The notes beneath the pieces were generated by a model. The model did no database searches. It worked only from the letters and a program-made list of their open reading frames with translations, and had not been told where the DNA came from. The translations under genes were made by a program, and so were the position numbers. From NCBI RefSeq assembly GCF_910592395.1, contig NC_088315.1:20409219-20473218 (forward strand): 64,000 nt of DNA, read 5' to 3'. The DNA is from Lineus longissimus. Its lineage: Eukaryota; Nemertea; Pilidiophora; Heteronemertea; Lineidae. Below, piece by piece: positions 36,901-51,900 of the stretch; the first letter of the stretch is position 1; every line of letters begins with the position of its first letter.

Positions 36901-39900
36901 AAATATCTGGCAGTTGTGAGATCAAGGGAGGAGCCGCTGACGTTGTGTGAGGTCAAAGTTTACGAGGCTCCACCTGGTAAGATACCTGAGTAACATGGCA
37001 TCCTCCGTCCCTGATTCTGTCATCCACTGTTAGCCATTATGATCAAGCAAGTAGTTGCAAAAACAGAGCCTGCGACAGAGTCCGGGGGACGAGGTACAGC
37101 CACCTGACTACGGTGGATCCTTCAATGTGCCTCATGAAAAGAATCTGATGCAAATTACAGAACCGTAATCATCTTTAACGTCAACCAAAAATATTCATGA
37201 GCATATACCTTTGAGTAAAGGCGATGCTCAAGGGAAATTTATAAGGTTTGTTCGACAGCTTTTTTGAGGATACGACTCTACCTTGTTCTTCAGGTTATGG
37301 TCACCGTACTGGAGACTGCAGTGGCGGCGACATCAAGAAAGTTGAAGGACCAAGTGTTGGCGAGTGTGCGAGGGAGTGTAATCTATTAGCCAACTGTAAG
37401 GGCTTCATGTTCAACGACCAGGGCACCGGTAGTTACTGCTGGCTGAAAAGTGGCGAGTGTACCACACTGACTTATACGAGTACCACCAATTACCACTTCT
37501 TCAGCAAAATAGGTGAGTGAATCCTTAACCGTGGATGCAGAGCTAGTAGACTCATTGTAGACTCTGATTCTTTGATCCGACACCGAGGTGGTGTGTCTTA
37601 CTAGAATGGTCTCAAGTAGATTACCGGACTGTTCGGATGGTGAAGCAGAGGGATGTATATTTGGCGCAAAAAGAGGCCCTATGAGTAGAATACACAAAAA
37701 CTAAAACACATGTAGCATAGTCAATGGAATTATTTATTTTCACAAACAACTTCAAATTAGTTTATAATTCGATATATGGAAAAACTTGTAAGAATGTCTT
37801 TTCACAAAGTGGCCTTTTGAGGACAAAGCCACAAGCTGAATGTTCACATCAACCAAACGTTTATACAGTCAAGTTACTTTCAGACGTTCGACTGGTGAAG
37901 TCACCCGATGGACATTATCAAATCACAAGCCTCGACGATGCAGAGGATTACTGCAGTAACTATGCCCCAGGTTGGAAGGTGGCGTCCTACGCCGAGATGA
38001 TGGCAGCATTCGACTTGGGCTATGCATATTGTAGCTGTGGATGGCTTTCTGATGGCAGAGCTGGTTATGTTATGCAGGAGTGGCGCACTGGATGTGGTGC
38101 TCGAGGTTACAGCTTCTGCGGATCCAGGGGGCGCTACAACACTTATTGCACCTCCGCAGGTAAGGAAAAACAAATTAGTTCTAAATGGTAATTTTATGCA
38201 CACCCAAATTCTGTTAGTTTTTTAGCCTTGAAGTTTTATGATGTAGCCTTTTAGACATGAATTGGGATGGGGAGGAGGGGGGGGGGCGGGCTAAGCGGGA
38301 TTATCTTTCATACAATCTTTTGTCTGTAGCACACGAAGGAGTAAAAAGGTAACGTTTTTTTTACTTCAGCAACAATAGAAGCAACAACGCCAATACCAAC
38401 AACGACTCCCTTCCAAATAACAACAACCACAACAGCTTCCCCATCAGCAGGTAAGTGGGCCTTAATCTTAAGCAAGGATGAGAGAACGACCAAGGTCAAG
38501 GAAATCCACATGTTTTTGTTGGCCTTTTTGGCTACTTTTAGTTAAATTAATAGACACTGGTAAACAAATCCACCGGTGCAATTTGAGATGAGTTTAGGGG
38601 AACACAATGGGTAGTAATTGTTAGTGCATCCCTTGCCGTGACCTGGGTGTTAGTTGAGAGAGAAACCAGACTAACCTGATACTAGTACATCAGTGGGCAA
38701 CGTTAGAAAAACTTAATAAAAGCTTTCAAACAATATAAGCTTCAATTGACAAACAAATTTTCTTTTCAGGGCCCGTTTTCGACCTTTCATTTATACTGAA
38801 TAACGACTTTACAGAAGATCTAAAGGATCCAAGTAGCCAAGCATACAAGGATTTGGCAGAAAGGGTTGTGGCAATGGTGGGTGTGCAGAGGTGGATTAGT
38901 AATACATCCTCTATCCTACCACATAGACAGCTGAGAATGTCGATATTTAAGCTGGCATACCCGTCAACAGAATGTAACTTGCCAAATATCAAAATAGCAA
39001 ATAGCAAACGGCATTAGGCATGTTCGGATAGAACTTTCAACAGTTATAATCGGTGAATTATCCTGTTGACAAATATCCTTTTCAGTTGATGAACGGTTAC
39101 AAAGACTCTCCTATGGGTAACAAGATCAGCAAAATCAATATTGTCGGCTTCAAGTAAGTTGGATATTTTTGCGAGTTTTAAGTCAATGCGCAATGATTCA
39201 GATGTGTTGTCCTCTTCATGAAACAAGCCATTTGTAAATAACGTTCCATCATCGTTATCTCTATGTTCAGCGGTTCCCTTTGGAGCCTCCTGTTTTCATA
39301 ATAGAGAATGTGATAGGGGGAGGCTTTAACTCAATGTCACCAAGGTGATCTGTTGAAAGAAATACAGTCTTTTGTGGTTGATTCGTCGAACTTTGAAGAT
39401 ACTGTTGTATGATGCATATCGCAAGAAGTTTTAAGATAAAATGCTAGTTCTCATCAATTAGTTTTATTGTGGCTGTAAACTGCACGGCGTCTGTTAGAAC
39501 CATTATTAAACATTCTGCTGCCTGCTCTCGATTCACACACAACACACGTCAAGTCATGCCATGGGCCAGTGACATCAGAAATACATTTCATTAGCAATCT
39601 TTATTAGATTCACAAACAAAGCGCTCAATATATCTGTGTTTTTTCATTTCTTTTACTTGCCAATACTTATAGGGAAGGAAGTATAGTGGTTCTAGTTCAG
39701 ATAGAATTCACTGCGAGTTTGACTGAGGACGACATGCAAACTATCAATAGTGATAGCATTGCTCAGACCCTGTATAACTTTGCTAAAGATGAACCACTTC
39801 CTGCCGATCTTGCAGTAGAAGTAGAGTCCATTTCCGTTTCTAAACCAGGTAAGCAATAACATACAGCCCGAAAATACGATTTTATGGTAAATTAGCTAAC

Positions 39901-42900
39901 TTTACATTTCATTTACATTATTCATCACTTTCATTATTTTGTGTCTGCGTGGTATTTTTGGACTGAAGCCTAATACGAGGGTTTGTCACCTCTAAGTAAG
40001 ACCTGGTGTTGGATGGGTAAAGCATCATCCAATCCAAAGCTTACTTGGAAGTTCTCCAGGAATCTGAGATATTACTTTTCGCCTTGTCTTCTCCAATAGT
40101 TGAATAATTGAACCATGTACGTCATTGTCCAAGGTGCTATAGTTCTGAAAATCTTCAAGACGAAGCCAAATCTGTCAATTTTGTCTATCTATCTATCAAT
40201 GCTTATTGTCCTTGAACAGCTGTTAACCTAGCGGAGAACAAGCCAACAAACCAATTTGATGACCTAGATGGTGTTGACAGATCTCACTATGCAGTGGACG
40301 GGGATCGGGGACAGATGTACCACGAAGACGGGTGTACGCATACTCTCTTCAACGCCCAGGACACCTCCAACAACAACTGGTGGTCGGTTGACCTTGAAAG
40401 TAACGCACGTGTGGCGATGGTTGTGCTCTATAATCGTGGAGACTGCTGTGGTAGGTACACAGCCGCAGTGACTGTATACATGACATTTGAATTATTGTAC
40501 TACCTGTTTTCAGAATCAAGCTTCACGCTTAGGCGACCTCCTTTCAGTTTTTCTCCTTCAACGCCAGGCCTAGGATCAGTTTTGTGACCCAACCTGGTGA
40601 TTTAGCGGGTCCGTTCCGATGAACTCCTCTTCAGTATGTTCCTTTCTAAGAAGTTTGAGTCATTTGAAGTTTCCACTTTGGAATTGCACAGGGTAACAGA
40701 TTAAATTTAAACGAAATTTAGATAAAATTTCATATCCTTGTTTGATGAATATGTTTCAATTTCTACACAATTTTGAACTTTTTATGCCCAGGGTCCAGAT
40801 TAGCTGATTTCGACATCGTTGTTACGAAAACGGCTCCAGTGAAAGGCCAAAAACTCGAGTACACCCCCTCCGATGTTTGCTTCCACAAAGATGGCGGACT
40901 TGAGACAGGAGCAGTGCTAACTGTCCCATGTTTGAAGCGTGGCAAATATCTGGCAGTAGTGAGATCAAGGGAGGAGCCGCTGACGTTGTGTGAGGTCGAA
41001 GTTTACGAGGTTCCACCTGGTAAGATACCTGAGTAACATGGCACCCTCCGTCCCTGATTCTGTCATCCACTGTTAGCCATTATGATCAAGCAAGTAGTTG
41101 CATAAACAGAGCCTGCGAAAGAGTCCGGGGGACGAGGTACAGCCACCTGACTACGGTGGATCCTTCAATGTGCCTCATGAAAAGAATCTGATGCAAATAA
41201 CAGAACCGTAATTATCTTTAACGTCAATCAAAAATATTCATGAGCATATACCTTTGAAAAACGGCGATGCTCAAGGGAAATTTATTAGGTTTGTTCGACA
41301 GCTTTTTTGAGGATACGACTCTACCTTGTTCTTCAGGTTATGGTCACCGTACTGGAGACTGCAGTGGCGGCGACATCAAGAAAGTTGAAGGACCAAGTGT
41401 TGGCGAGTGTGCGAGGGAGTGTAATCTATTAGCCAACTGTAAGGGCTTCTTGTTCAACGACCAGGGCACCGGTAGTTACTGCTGGCTGAAAAGTGGCGAG
41501 TGTACAACACTGACTTATACGAGTACCACCAATTACCACTTCTTCAGCAAAATAGGTGAGTGAATCCTAACCGTGGATGCAGAGCTAGTAGACTCATTGT
41601 AGACTCTGATTCTTTGATCCGACACCGAGGTGGTGTGTCTTACTAGAATGGTCTCAAGTAGATTGCCGGACTGTTCGGATGGTGAAGCAGAGGGATGTAT
41701 ATTTGGCGCAAAAAGAGGCCCTATGAGTAGAATACACAAAAACTAAAACACATGTAGCATAGTCAATGGAATTATTTATTTTCACAAACAACTTCAAATT
41801 AGTTTATAATTCGATATATGGAAAAACTTGTAAGAATGTCTTTTCACAAAGTGGCCTTTTGAGGACAAAGCCACAAGCTGAATGTTCACATCAACCAAAC
41901 GTTTATACAGTCAAGTTACTTTCAGACGTTCGACTGGTGAAGTCACCCGATGGACATTATCAAATCACAAGCCTCGACGATGCAGAGGATTACTGCAGTA
42001 ACTATGCCCCAGGTTGGAAGGTGGCGTCCTACGCCGAGATGATGGCAGCATTCGACTTGGGCTATGAATATTGTAGCTGTGGATGGCTTTCAGATGGCAG
42101 AGCTGGTTATGTTATGCAGGAGTGGCGCACTGGATGTGGTGCTCGAGGTTACAGCTTCTGCGGATCCAGGGGGCGCTACAACACTTATTGCACCTCCGCA
42201 GGTAAGGAAAAACAAATTAGTTCTTAAGGGTAACTTTGTGCACACCCAAATTCTGTTAGTTTTTAAGCCTTGTAGTTTTATGATGTAGCCTTTTAGACAT
42301 GAATTGGGATGGGGAGGGAGGGGGGCTAAGCGGGATTATCTTGTATACAATCTTTTGTCTGTAGCACATGAAGGAGTAAAAAGGTAACGTTTTTTTTACT
42401 TCAGCAACAATAGAAGCAACAACGCCAATTCCAACAACGACTCCCTTCCAAATAACAACAACCACCACAGCTTCCCCATCAGCAGGTTAGTGGGCCTTAA
42501 TCTTAAGCAAGGATGAGAGAACGACCGAGGTCAAGGAAATCCACATGTTTTTGTTGGCCTTTTTGGCTACTTTTAGTTAAATTAATAGACACCGGTAAAC
42601 AAATCCACCGGTGCAATTTGAGATGAGTTTAGGGGAACACAATGGGTTGTAATTGTTAAAGTAGTGCATCCCTTGCCGTGACCTGGGTGTTAGTTGAGAG
42701 AGAAACCAGACTAACCTGATACTAGTACATCAGTGGGCAACGTTAGAAAAACTTAATAAAAGCTTTCAAACAATATAAGCTTCAATTGACAAACAAATTT
42801 TCTTTTCAGGGCCCGTTTTCGACCTTTCATTTATACTGAATAACGACTTTACAGAAGATCTAAAGGATCCAAGTAGCCAAGCATACAAGGATTTGGCAGA

Positions 42901-45900
42901 AAGGGTTGTGGCAATGGTGGGTGTGCAGAGGTGGATTAGTAATACATCCTCTATCCTACCACATAGACAGCTGAGAATGTCGATATTTAAGCTGGCATAC
43001 CCGTCAGCAGAATGTAACTTGCCAAATATCAAAATAGCAAATAGCAAACGGCATTAAGCATGTTCGGATAGAACTTTCAACAGTTATAATCGGTGAATTA
43101 TCCTATTGACAAATATCCTTTTCAGTTGATGAAGGGTTACAAAGACTCTCCTATGGGTAACAAGATCAGCAAAATCAATATTGTCGGCTTCAAGTAAGTT
43201 GGATATTTTTGCGAGTTTTAAGTCAATGCGCAATGATTCAGATGTGTTGTCCTCTTCATGAAACAAGCCATTTGTAAATAACGTTCCATCATCGTTATCT
43301 CTATGTTCAGCGGTTCCCTTTGGAGCCTCCTGTTTTCATAATAGAGAATGTGATAGGGGGAGGCTTTAACTCAATGTCACCAAGGTGATCTGTTGAAAGA
43401 AATACAGTCTTTTGTGGATGATTCGTCGAACTTTGAAGATACTGTTGTATGATGCATATAGCAAGAAGTTTTAAAATTAAATGCTAGTTCTCATCAATTA
43501 GTTTTATTGTGGCTGTAAACTGCACGGCGTCTGTTAGAACCAGTATTAAACATTCTGCTGCCTGCTCTCGATTCACACACAACACACGTCAAGTCATGCC
43601 ATGGGCCAGTGACATCAGAAATACATTTTATTAGCAATCTTTATTAGATTCACAAACAAAGCGCTCAATATATCTGTGTTTCTCATTTCTTTTACTTGCC
43701 AATACTTATAGGGAAGGAAGTATAGTGGTTCTAGTTCAGATAGAATTCGCTGCGAGTTTGACTGAGGACGACATGCAAACTATCAATAGTGATAGCATTG
43801 CTCAGACCCTGTATAACTTTGCTAAAGATGAACCACTTCCTGCCGATCTTGCAGTTGAAGTAGAGTCCATTTCCGTTTCTAAACCAGGTAAGCAATAACA
43901 TACAGCCCCAAATTACAATTTTATGGTAAATTAGCTAACTTTACATTTCATTTACATTATTCATCACTTTCATTATTTTGGGTCTGCGTGGTATTTTTGG
44001 ACTGAAGCCTAATACGAGGGTTTGTCACCTCTAAGTAAGACCTGGTGTTGGATGGGTAAAGCATCATCCAATCCAAAGCTTACGTGGAAGTTCTCCAGGA
44101 ATCTGAGATATCACTTTTCGCCTTGTCTTCTCCAATAGTTGAATAATTGAACCATGTACGTCATTGTCCAAGGTGCTATAGTTCTGAAAATCTTCAAGAC
44201 GAAGCCAAATCTGTCAATTTTGTCTATCTATCTATCAATGCTTATTGTCCTTGAACAGCTGTTAACCTAGCGGAGAACAAGCCAACAAACCAATTTGATG
44301 ACCTAGATGGTGTTGACAGATCTCACTATGCAGTGGACGGGGATCGGGGACAGATGTACCACGAAGACGGGTGTACGCATACTCTCTTCAACGCCCAGGA
44401 CACCTCCAACAACAACTGGTGGTCGGTTGACCTTGAAAGTAACGCACGTGTGGCGATGGTTGTGCTCTATAATCGTGGAGACTGCTGTGGTAGGTACACA
44501 GCCCGCAGTGACTGCATACATGACATTTGAATTATTGTACTACCTGTTTTCAGAATCAAGCTTCACGCTTAGGCGACCTCCTTTCAGTTCTTCTCCTTCA
44601 ACGCCAGGCCTAGGATCAGTTTTGTGACCCAACCTGGTGATTTAGCGGGTCCGTTCCGATGAACTCCTCTTCAGTATGTTCCTTTCTAAGAAGTTTGAGT
44701 CATTTGAAGTTTCCACTTTGGAATTGCACAGGGTAACAGATTAAATTTAAACGAAATTTAGATAAAATTTCGTATCCTTGTTTGATGAATATGTTTCAAT
44801 TTCTACACAATTTTGAACTTTTTATGCCCAGGGTCCAGATTAGCTGATTTCGACATCGTTGTTACGAAAACGGCTCCAGTGAAAGGCCAAAAACTCGAGT
44901 ACACCCCCTCCGATGTTTGCTTCCACAAAGATGGCGGACTTGAGACAGGAGCAGTGCTAACTGTCCCATGTTTGAAGCGTGGCAAATATCTGGCAGTTGT
45001 GAGATCAAGGGAGGAGCCGCTGACGTTGTGTGAGGTCGAAGTTTACGAGGTTCCACCTGGTAAGATACCTGAGTAACATGGCATCCTCCGTCCCTGATTC
45101 TGTCATCCACTGTTAGCCATTATGATCAAGCAAGTAGTTGCAAAAACAGAGCCTGCGAAAGAGTCCGGGGGACGAGGTACAGCCACCTGACTACGGTGGA
45201 TCCTTCAATGTGCCTCATGAAAAGAATCTGATGCAAATAACAGAACCGTAATTATCTTTAACGTCAATCAAAAATATTCATGAGCATATACCTTTGAAAA
45301 ACGGCGATGCTCAAGGGAAATTTATTAGGTTTGTTCGACAGCTTTTTTGAGGACACGACTCTACCTTGTTCTTCAGGTTATGGTCACCGTACTGGAGACT
45401 GCAGTGGCGGCGACATCAAGAAAGTTGAAGGGCCAAGTGTTGGCGAGTGTGCGAGGGAGTGTAATCTATTAGCCAACTGTAAGGGCTTCATGTTCAACGA
45501 CCAGGGCACCGGTAGTTACTGTTGGCTGAAAAGTGGCGAGTGTACAACACTGACTTATACGAGTACCACCAATTACCACTTCTTCAGCAAAATAGGTGAG
45601 TGAATCCTAACCGTGGATGCAGAGCTAGTAGACTCATTGTAGACTCTGATTCTTTGATCCGACACCGAGGTGGTGTGTCTTACTAGAATGGTCTCAAGTA
45701 GATTGCCGGACTGTTCGGATGGTGAAGCAGAGGGATGTATATTTGGCGCAAAAAGAGGCCCTATGAGTAGAATACACAAAAACTAAAACACATGTAGCAT
45801 AGTCAATGGAATTATTTATTTTCACAAACAACTTCAAATTAGTTTATAATTCTATATATGGAAAAACTTGTAAGAATGTCTTTTCACAAATTGGCCTTTT

Positions 45901-48900
45901 GAGGACAAAGCCACAAGCTAAATGTTCACATCAACCAAACGTTTATACAGTCAAGTTACTTTCAGACGTTCGACTGGTGAAGTCACCCGATGGACATTAT
46001 CAAATCACAAGCCTCGACGATGCAGAGGATTACTGCAGTAACTATGCCCCAGGTTGGAAGGTGGCGTCCTACGCCGAGATGATGGCAGCATTCGACTTGG
46101 GCTATGAATATTGTAGCTGTGGATGGCTTTCTGATGGCAGAGCTGGTTATGTTATGCAGGAGTGGCGCACTGGATGTGGTGCTCGAGGTTACAGCTTCTG
46201 CGGATCCAGGGGGCGCTACAACACTTATTGCACCTCCGCAGGTAAGGAAAAACAAATTAGTTCTAAATGGTAATTTTGTGCACACCCAAATTCGGTTAGT
46301 TTTTAAACCTTGAAGTTTTATGATGTAGCCTTTTAGACATGAATTGGGATGGGGAGGGAGGGGGGGGGCTAAGCGGGATTATCTTTCATACAATCTTTTG
46401 TCTATAGCACACGAAGGAGTAAAAAGGTAACGTTTTTTTTATTTCAGCAACAATAGAAGCAACAACGCCAATACCAACAACGACTCCCTTCCAAATAACA
46501 ACAACCACAACAGCTTCCCCATCAGCAGGTTAGTGGGCCTTAATCTTAAGCAAGGATGAGAGAACGACCGAGGTCAAGGAAATCCACATGTTTTTGTTGG
46601 CCTTTTTGGCTACTTTTAGTTAAATTAATAGACACTGGTAAACAAATCCACCGGTGCAATTTGAGATGAGTTTAGGGGAACACAATGGGTTGTAATTGTT
46701 AAAGTAGTGCATCCCTTGCCGTGACCTGGGTGTTAGTTGAGAGAGAAACCAGACTAACCTGATACTAGTACATCAGTGGGCAACGTTAGAAAAACTTAAT
46801 AAAAGCTTTCAAACAATATAAGCTTCAATTGACAAACAAATTTTCTTTTCAGGGCCCGTTTTCGACCTTTCATTTATACTGAATACCGACTTTACAGAAG
46901 ATCTAAAGGATCCAAGTAGCCAAGCATATAAGGATTTGGCAGAAAGGGTTGTGGCAATGGTGGGTGTGCAGAGGTGGATTAGTAATACATCCTCTATCCT
47001 ACCACATAGACAGCTGAGAATGTCGATATTTAAGCTGGCATACCCGTCAGCAGAATGTAACTTGCCAAATATCAAAATAGCAAATAGCAAACGGCATTAG
47101 GCATGTTCGGATAGAACTTTCAACAGTTGTAATCGGTGAATTATCCTATTGACAAATATCATTTTCAGTTGATGAAGGGTTACAAAGACTCTCCTATGGG
47201 TAACAAGATCAGCAAAATCAATATTGTCGGCTTCAAGTAAGTTGGATATTTTTGCGAGTTTTATGTCAATGCGCAATGATTCAGATGTGTTGTCCTCTTC
47301 ATGAAACAAGCCATTTGTAAATAACGTTCCATCATCGTTATCTCTATGTTCAGCGGGTTCCCTTTGGAGCCTCCTGTTTTCATAATAGAGAATGTGATAG
47401 GGGGAGGCTTTAACTCAATGTCACCAAGGTGATCTGTTGAAAGAAATACAGTCTTTTGTGGTTGATTCGTCGAACTTTGAAGATACTGTTGTATGATGCA
47501 TATCGCAAGAAGTTTTAAGATTAAATGCTAGTTCTCATCAATTAGTTTTATTGTGGCTGTAAACTGCACGGCGTCTGTTAGAACCATTATTAAACATTCT
47601 GCTGCCTGCTCTCGATTCACACACAACACACGTCAAGTCATGCCATGGGCCAGTGACATCAGAAATACATTTTATTAGCAATCTTTATTAGATTCACAAA
47701 CAAAGCGCTCAATATATCTGTGTTTCTCATTTCTTTTACTTGCCAATACTTATAGGGAAGGAAGTATAGTGGTTCTAGTTCAGATAGAATTCACTGCGAG
47801 TTTGACTGAGGACGACATGCAAACTATCAATAGTGATAGCATTGCTCAGACCCTGTATAACTTTGCTAAAGATGAACCACTTCCTGCCGATCTTGCAGTA
47901 GAAGTAGAGTCCATTTCCGTTTCTAAACCAGGTAAGCAATAACATACAGCCCCAAATTACGATTTTATGGTAAATTAGCTAACTTTACATTTCATTTACA
48001 TTATTCATCACTTTCATTATTTTGGGTCTGCGTGGTATTTTTGGACTGAAGCCTAATACGAGGGTTTGTCACCTCTAAGTAAGACCTGGTGTTGGATGGG
48101 TAAAGCATCATCCAATCCAAAGCTTACTTGGAAGTTCTCCAGGAATCTGAGATATCACTTTTCGCCTTGTCTTCTCCAATAGTTGAATAATTGAACCATG
48201 TACGTCATTGTCCAAGGTGCTATAGTTCTGAAAATCTTCAAGACGAAGCCAAATCTGTCAATTTTGTCTATCTATCTATCAATGCTTATTGTCCTTGAAC
48301 AGCTGTTAACCTAGCGGAGAACAAGCCAACAAACCAATTTGATGACCTAGATGGTGTTGACAGATCTCACTATGCAGTGGACGGGGATCGGGGACAGATG
48401 TACCACGAAGACGGGTGTACGCATACTCTCTTCAACGCCCAGGACACCTCCAACAACAACTGGTGGTCGGTTGACCTTGAAAGTAACGCACGTGTGGCGA
48501 TGGTTGTGCTCTATAATCGTGGAGACTGCTGTGGTAGGTACACAGCCCGCAGTGACTGCATACATGACATTTGAATTATTGTACTACCTGTTTTCAGAAT
48601 CAAGCTTCACGCTTAGGCGACCTCCTTTCAGTTCTTCTCCTTCAACGCCAGGCCTAGGATCAGTTTTGTGACCCAACCTGGTGATTTAGCGGGTCCGTTC
48701 CGATGAACTCCTCTTCAGTATGTTCCTTTCTAAGAAGTTTGAGTCATTTGAAGTTTCCACTTTGGAATTGCACAGGGTAACAGATTAAATTTAAACGAAA
48801 TTTAGATAAAATTTCATATCCTTGTTTGATGAATATGTTTCAATTTCTACACAATTTTGAACTTTTTATGCCCAGGGTCCAGATTAGCTGATTTCGACAT

Positions 48901-51900
48901 CGTTGTTACGAAAACGGCTCCAGTGAAAGGCCAAAAACTCGAGTACACCCCGTCCGATGTTTGCTTCCACAAAGATGGCGGACTTGAGACAGGAGCAGTG
49001 CTAACTGTCCCATGTTTGAAGCGTGGCAAATATCTGGCAGTTGTGAGATCAAGGGAGGAGCCGCTGACGTTGTGTGAGGTCGAAGTTTACGAGGCTCCAC
49101 CTGGTAAGATACCTGAGTAACATGGCATCCTCCGTCCCTGATTCTGTCATCCACTGTTAGCCATTATGATCAAGCAAGTAGTTGCATAAACAAAGCCTGC
49201 GAAAGAGTCCGGGGGACGAGGTACAGCCACCTGACTACGGTGGATCCTTCAATGTGCCTCATGAAAAGAATCTGATGCAAATAACAGAACCGTAATTATC
49301 TTTAACGTCAATCAAAAATATTCATGAGCATATACCTTTGAAAAACGGCGATGCTCAAGGGAAATTTATTAGGTTTGTTCGACAGCTTTTTTGAGGACAC
49401 GACTCTACCTTGTTCTTCAGGTTATGGTCACCGTACTGGAGACTGCAGTGGCGGCGACATCAAGAAAGTTGAAGGACCAAGTGTTGGCGAGTGTGCGAGG
49501 GAGTGTAATCTATTAGCCAACTGTAAGGGCTTCATGTTCAACGACCAGGGCACCGGTAGTTACTGTTGGCTGAAAAGTGGCGAGTGTACAACACTGACTT
49601 ATACGAGTACCACCAATTACCACTTCTTCAGCAAAATAGGTGAGTGAATCCTAACCGTGGATGCAGAGCTAGTAGACTCATTGTAGACTCTGATTCTTTG
49701 ATCCGACACCGAGGTGGTGTGTCTTACTAGAATGGTCTCAAGTAGATTGCCGGATTGTTCGGATGGTGAAGCAGAGGGATGTATATTTGGCGCAAAAAGA
49801 GGCCCTATGAGTAGAATACACAAAAACTAAAACACATGTAGCATAGTCAATGGAATTATTTATTTTCACAAACAACTTCAAATTAGTTTATAATTCGATA
49901 TATGGAAAAACTTGTAAGAATGTCTTTTCACAAATTGGCCTTTTGAGGACAAAGCCACAAGCTGAATGTTCACATCAACCAAACGTTTATACAGTCAAGT
50001 TACTTTCAGACGTTCGACTGGTGAAGTCACCCGATGGACATTATCAAATCACAAGCCTCGACGATGCAGAGGATTACTGCAGTAACTATGCCCCAGGTTG
50101 GAAGGTGGCGTCCTACGCCGAGATGATGGCAGCATTCGACTTGGGCTATGAATATTGTAGCTGTGGATGGCTTTCTGATGGCAGAGCTGGTTATGTTATG
50201 CAGGAGTGGCGCACTGGATGTGGTGCTCGAGGTTACAGCTTCTGCGGATCCAGGGGGCGCTACAACACTTATTGCACCTCCGCAGGTAAGGAAAAACAAA
50301 TTAGTTCTTAAGGGTAACTTTGTGCACACCCAAATTCTGTTAGTTTTTAAGCCTTGTAGTTTTATGATGTAGCCTTTTAGACATGAATTGGGATGGGGAG
50401 GGAGGGGGGGGGGGCTAATCTTTCATACAATCTTTTGTCTGTAGCACACGAAGGAGTAAAAAGGTAACGTTTTTTTTACTTCAGCAACAATAGAAGCAAC
50501 AACGCCAATACCAACAACGACTCCCTTCCAAATAACAACAACCACAACAGCTTCCCCATCAGCAGGTTAGTGGGCCTTAATCTTAAGCAAGGATGAGAGA
50601 ACGACCGAGGTCAAGGAAATCCACATGTTTTTGTTGGCCTTTTTGGCTACTTTTAGTTAAATTAATAGACACCGGTAAACAAATCCACCGGTGCAATTTG
50701 AGATGAGTTTAGGGGAACACAATGGGTTGTAATTGTTAAAGTAGTGCATCCCTTGCCGTGACCTGGGTGTTAGTTGAGAGAGAAACCAGACTAACCTGAT
50801 ACTAGTACATCAGTGGGCAACGTTAGAAAAACTTAATAAAAGCTTTCAAACAATATAAGCTTCAATTGACAAACAAATTTTCTTTTCAGGGCCCGTTTTC
50901 GACCTTTCATTTATACTGAATACCGACTTTACAGAAGATCTAAAGGATCCAAGTAGCCAAGCATATAAGGATTTGGCAGAAAGGGTTGTGGCAATGGTGG
51001 GTGTGCAGAGGTGGATTAGTAATACATCCTCTATCCTACCACATAGACAGCTGAGAATGTCGATATTTAAGCTGGCATACCCGTCAGCAGAATGTAACTT
51101 GCCAAATATCAAAATAGCAAATAGCAAACGGCATTAGGCATGTTCGGATAGAACTTTCAACAGTTATAATCGGTGAATTATCCTATTGACAAATATCCTT
51201 TTCAGTTGATGAACGGTTACAAAGACTCTCCTATGGGTAACAAGATCAGCAAAATCAATATTGTCGGCTTCAAGTAAGTTGGATATTTTTGCGAGTTTTA
51301 AGTCAATGCGCAATGATTCAGATGTGTTGTCCTCTTCATGAAACAAGCCATTTGTAAATAACGTTCCATCATCGTTATCTCTATGTTCAGCGGTTCCCTT
51401 TGGAGCCTCCTGTTTTCATAATAGAGAATGTGATAGGGGGAGGCTTTAACTCAATGTCACCAAGGTGATCTGTTGAAAGAAATACAGTCTTTTGTGGTTG
51501 ATTCGTCGAACTTTGAAGATACTGTTGTATGATGCATATAGCAAGAAGTTTTAAGATAAAATGCTAGTTCTCATCAATTAGTTTTATTGTGGCTGTAAAC
51601 TGCACGGCGTCTGTTAGAACCATTATTAAACATTCTGCTGCCTGCTCTCGATTCACACACAACACACGTCAAGTCATGCCATGGGCCAGTGACATCAGAA
51701 ATACATTTTATTAGCAATCTTTATTAGATTCACAAACAAAGCGCTCAATATATCTGTGTTTCTCATTTCTTTTACTTGCCAATACTTATAGGGAAGGAAG
51801 TATAGTGGTTCTAGTTCAGATAGAATTCGCTGCGAGTTTGACTGAGGACGACATGCAAACTATCAATAGTGATAGCATTGCTCAGACGCTGTATAACTTT

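Noticed and set aside
37724-37883. ATG-initiated extension upstream of the Link exon in units 2-6 (MELFIFTNN...)
   Set aside because: It is intron read-through. A clear acceptor (TTACTTTCAG) precedes the Link exon, the phase matches, and unit 1 has a different sequence there.
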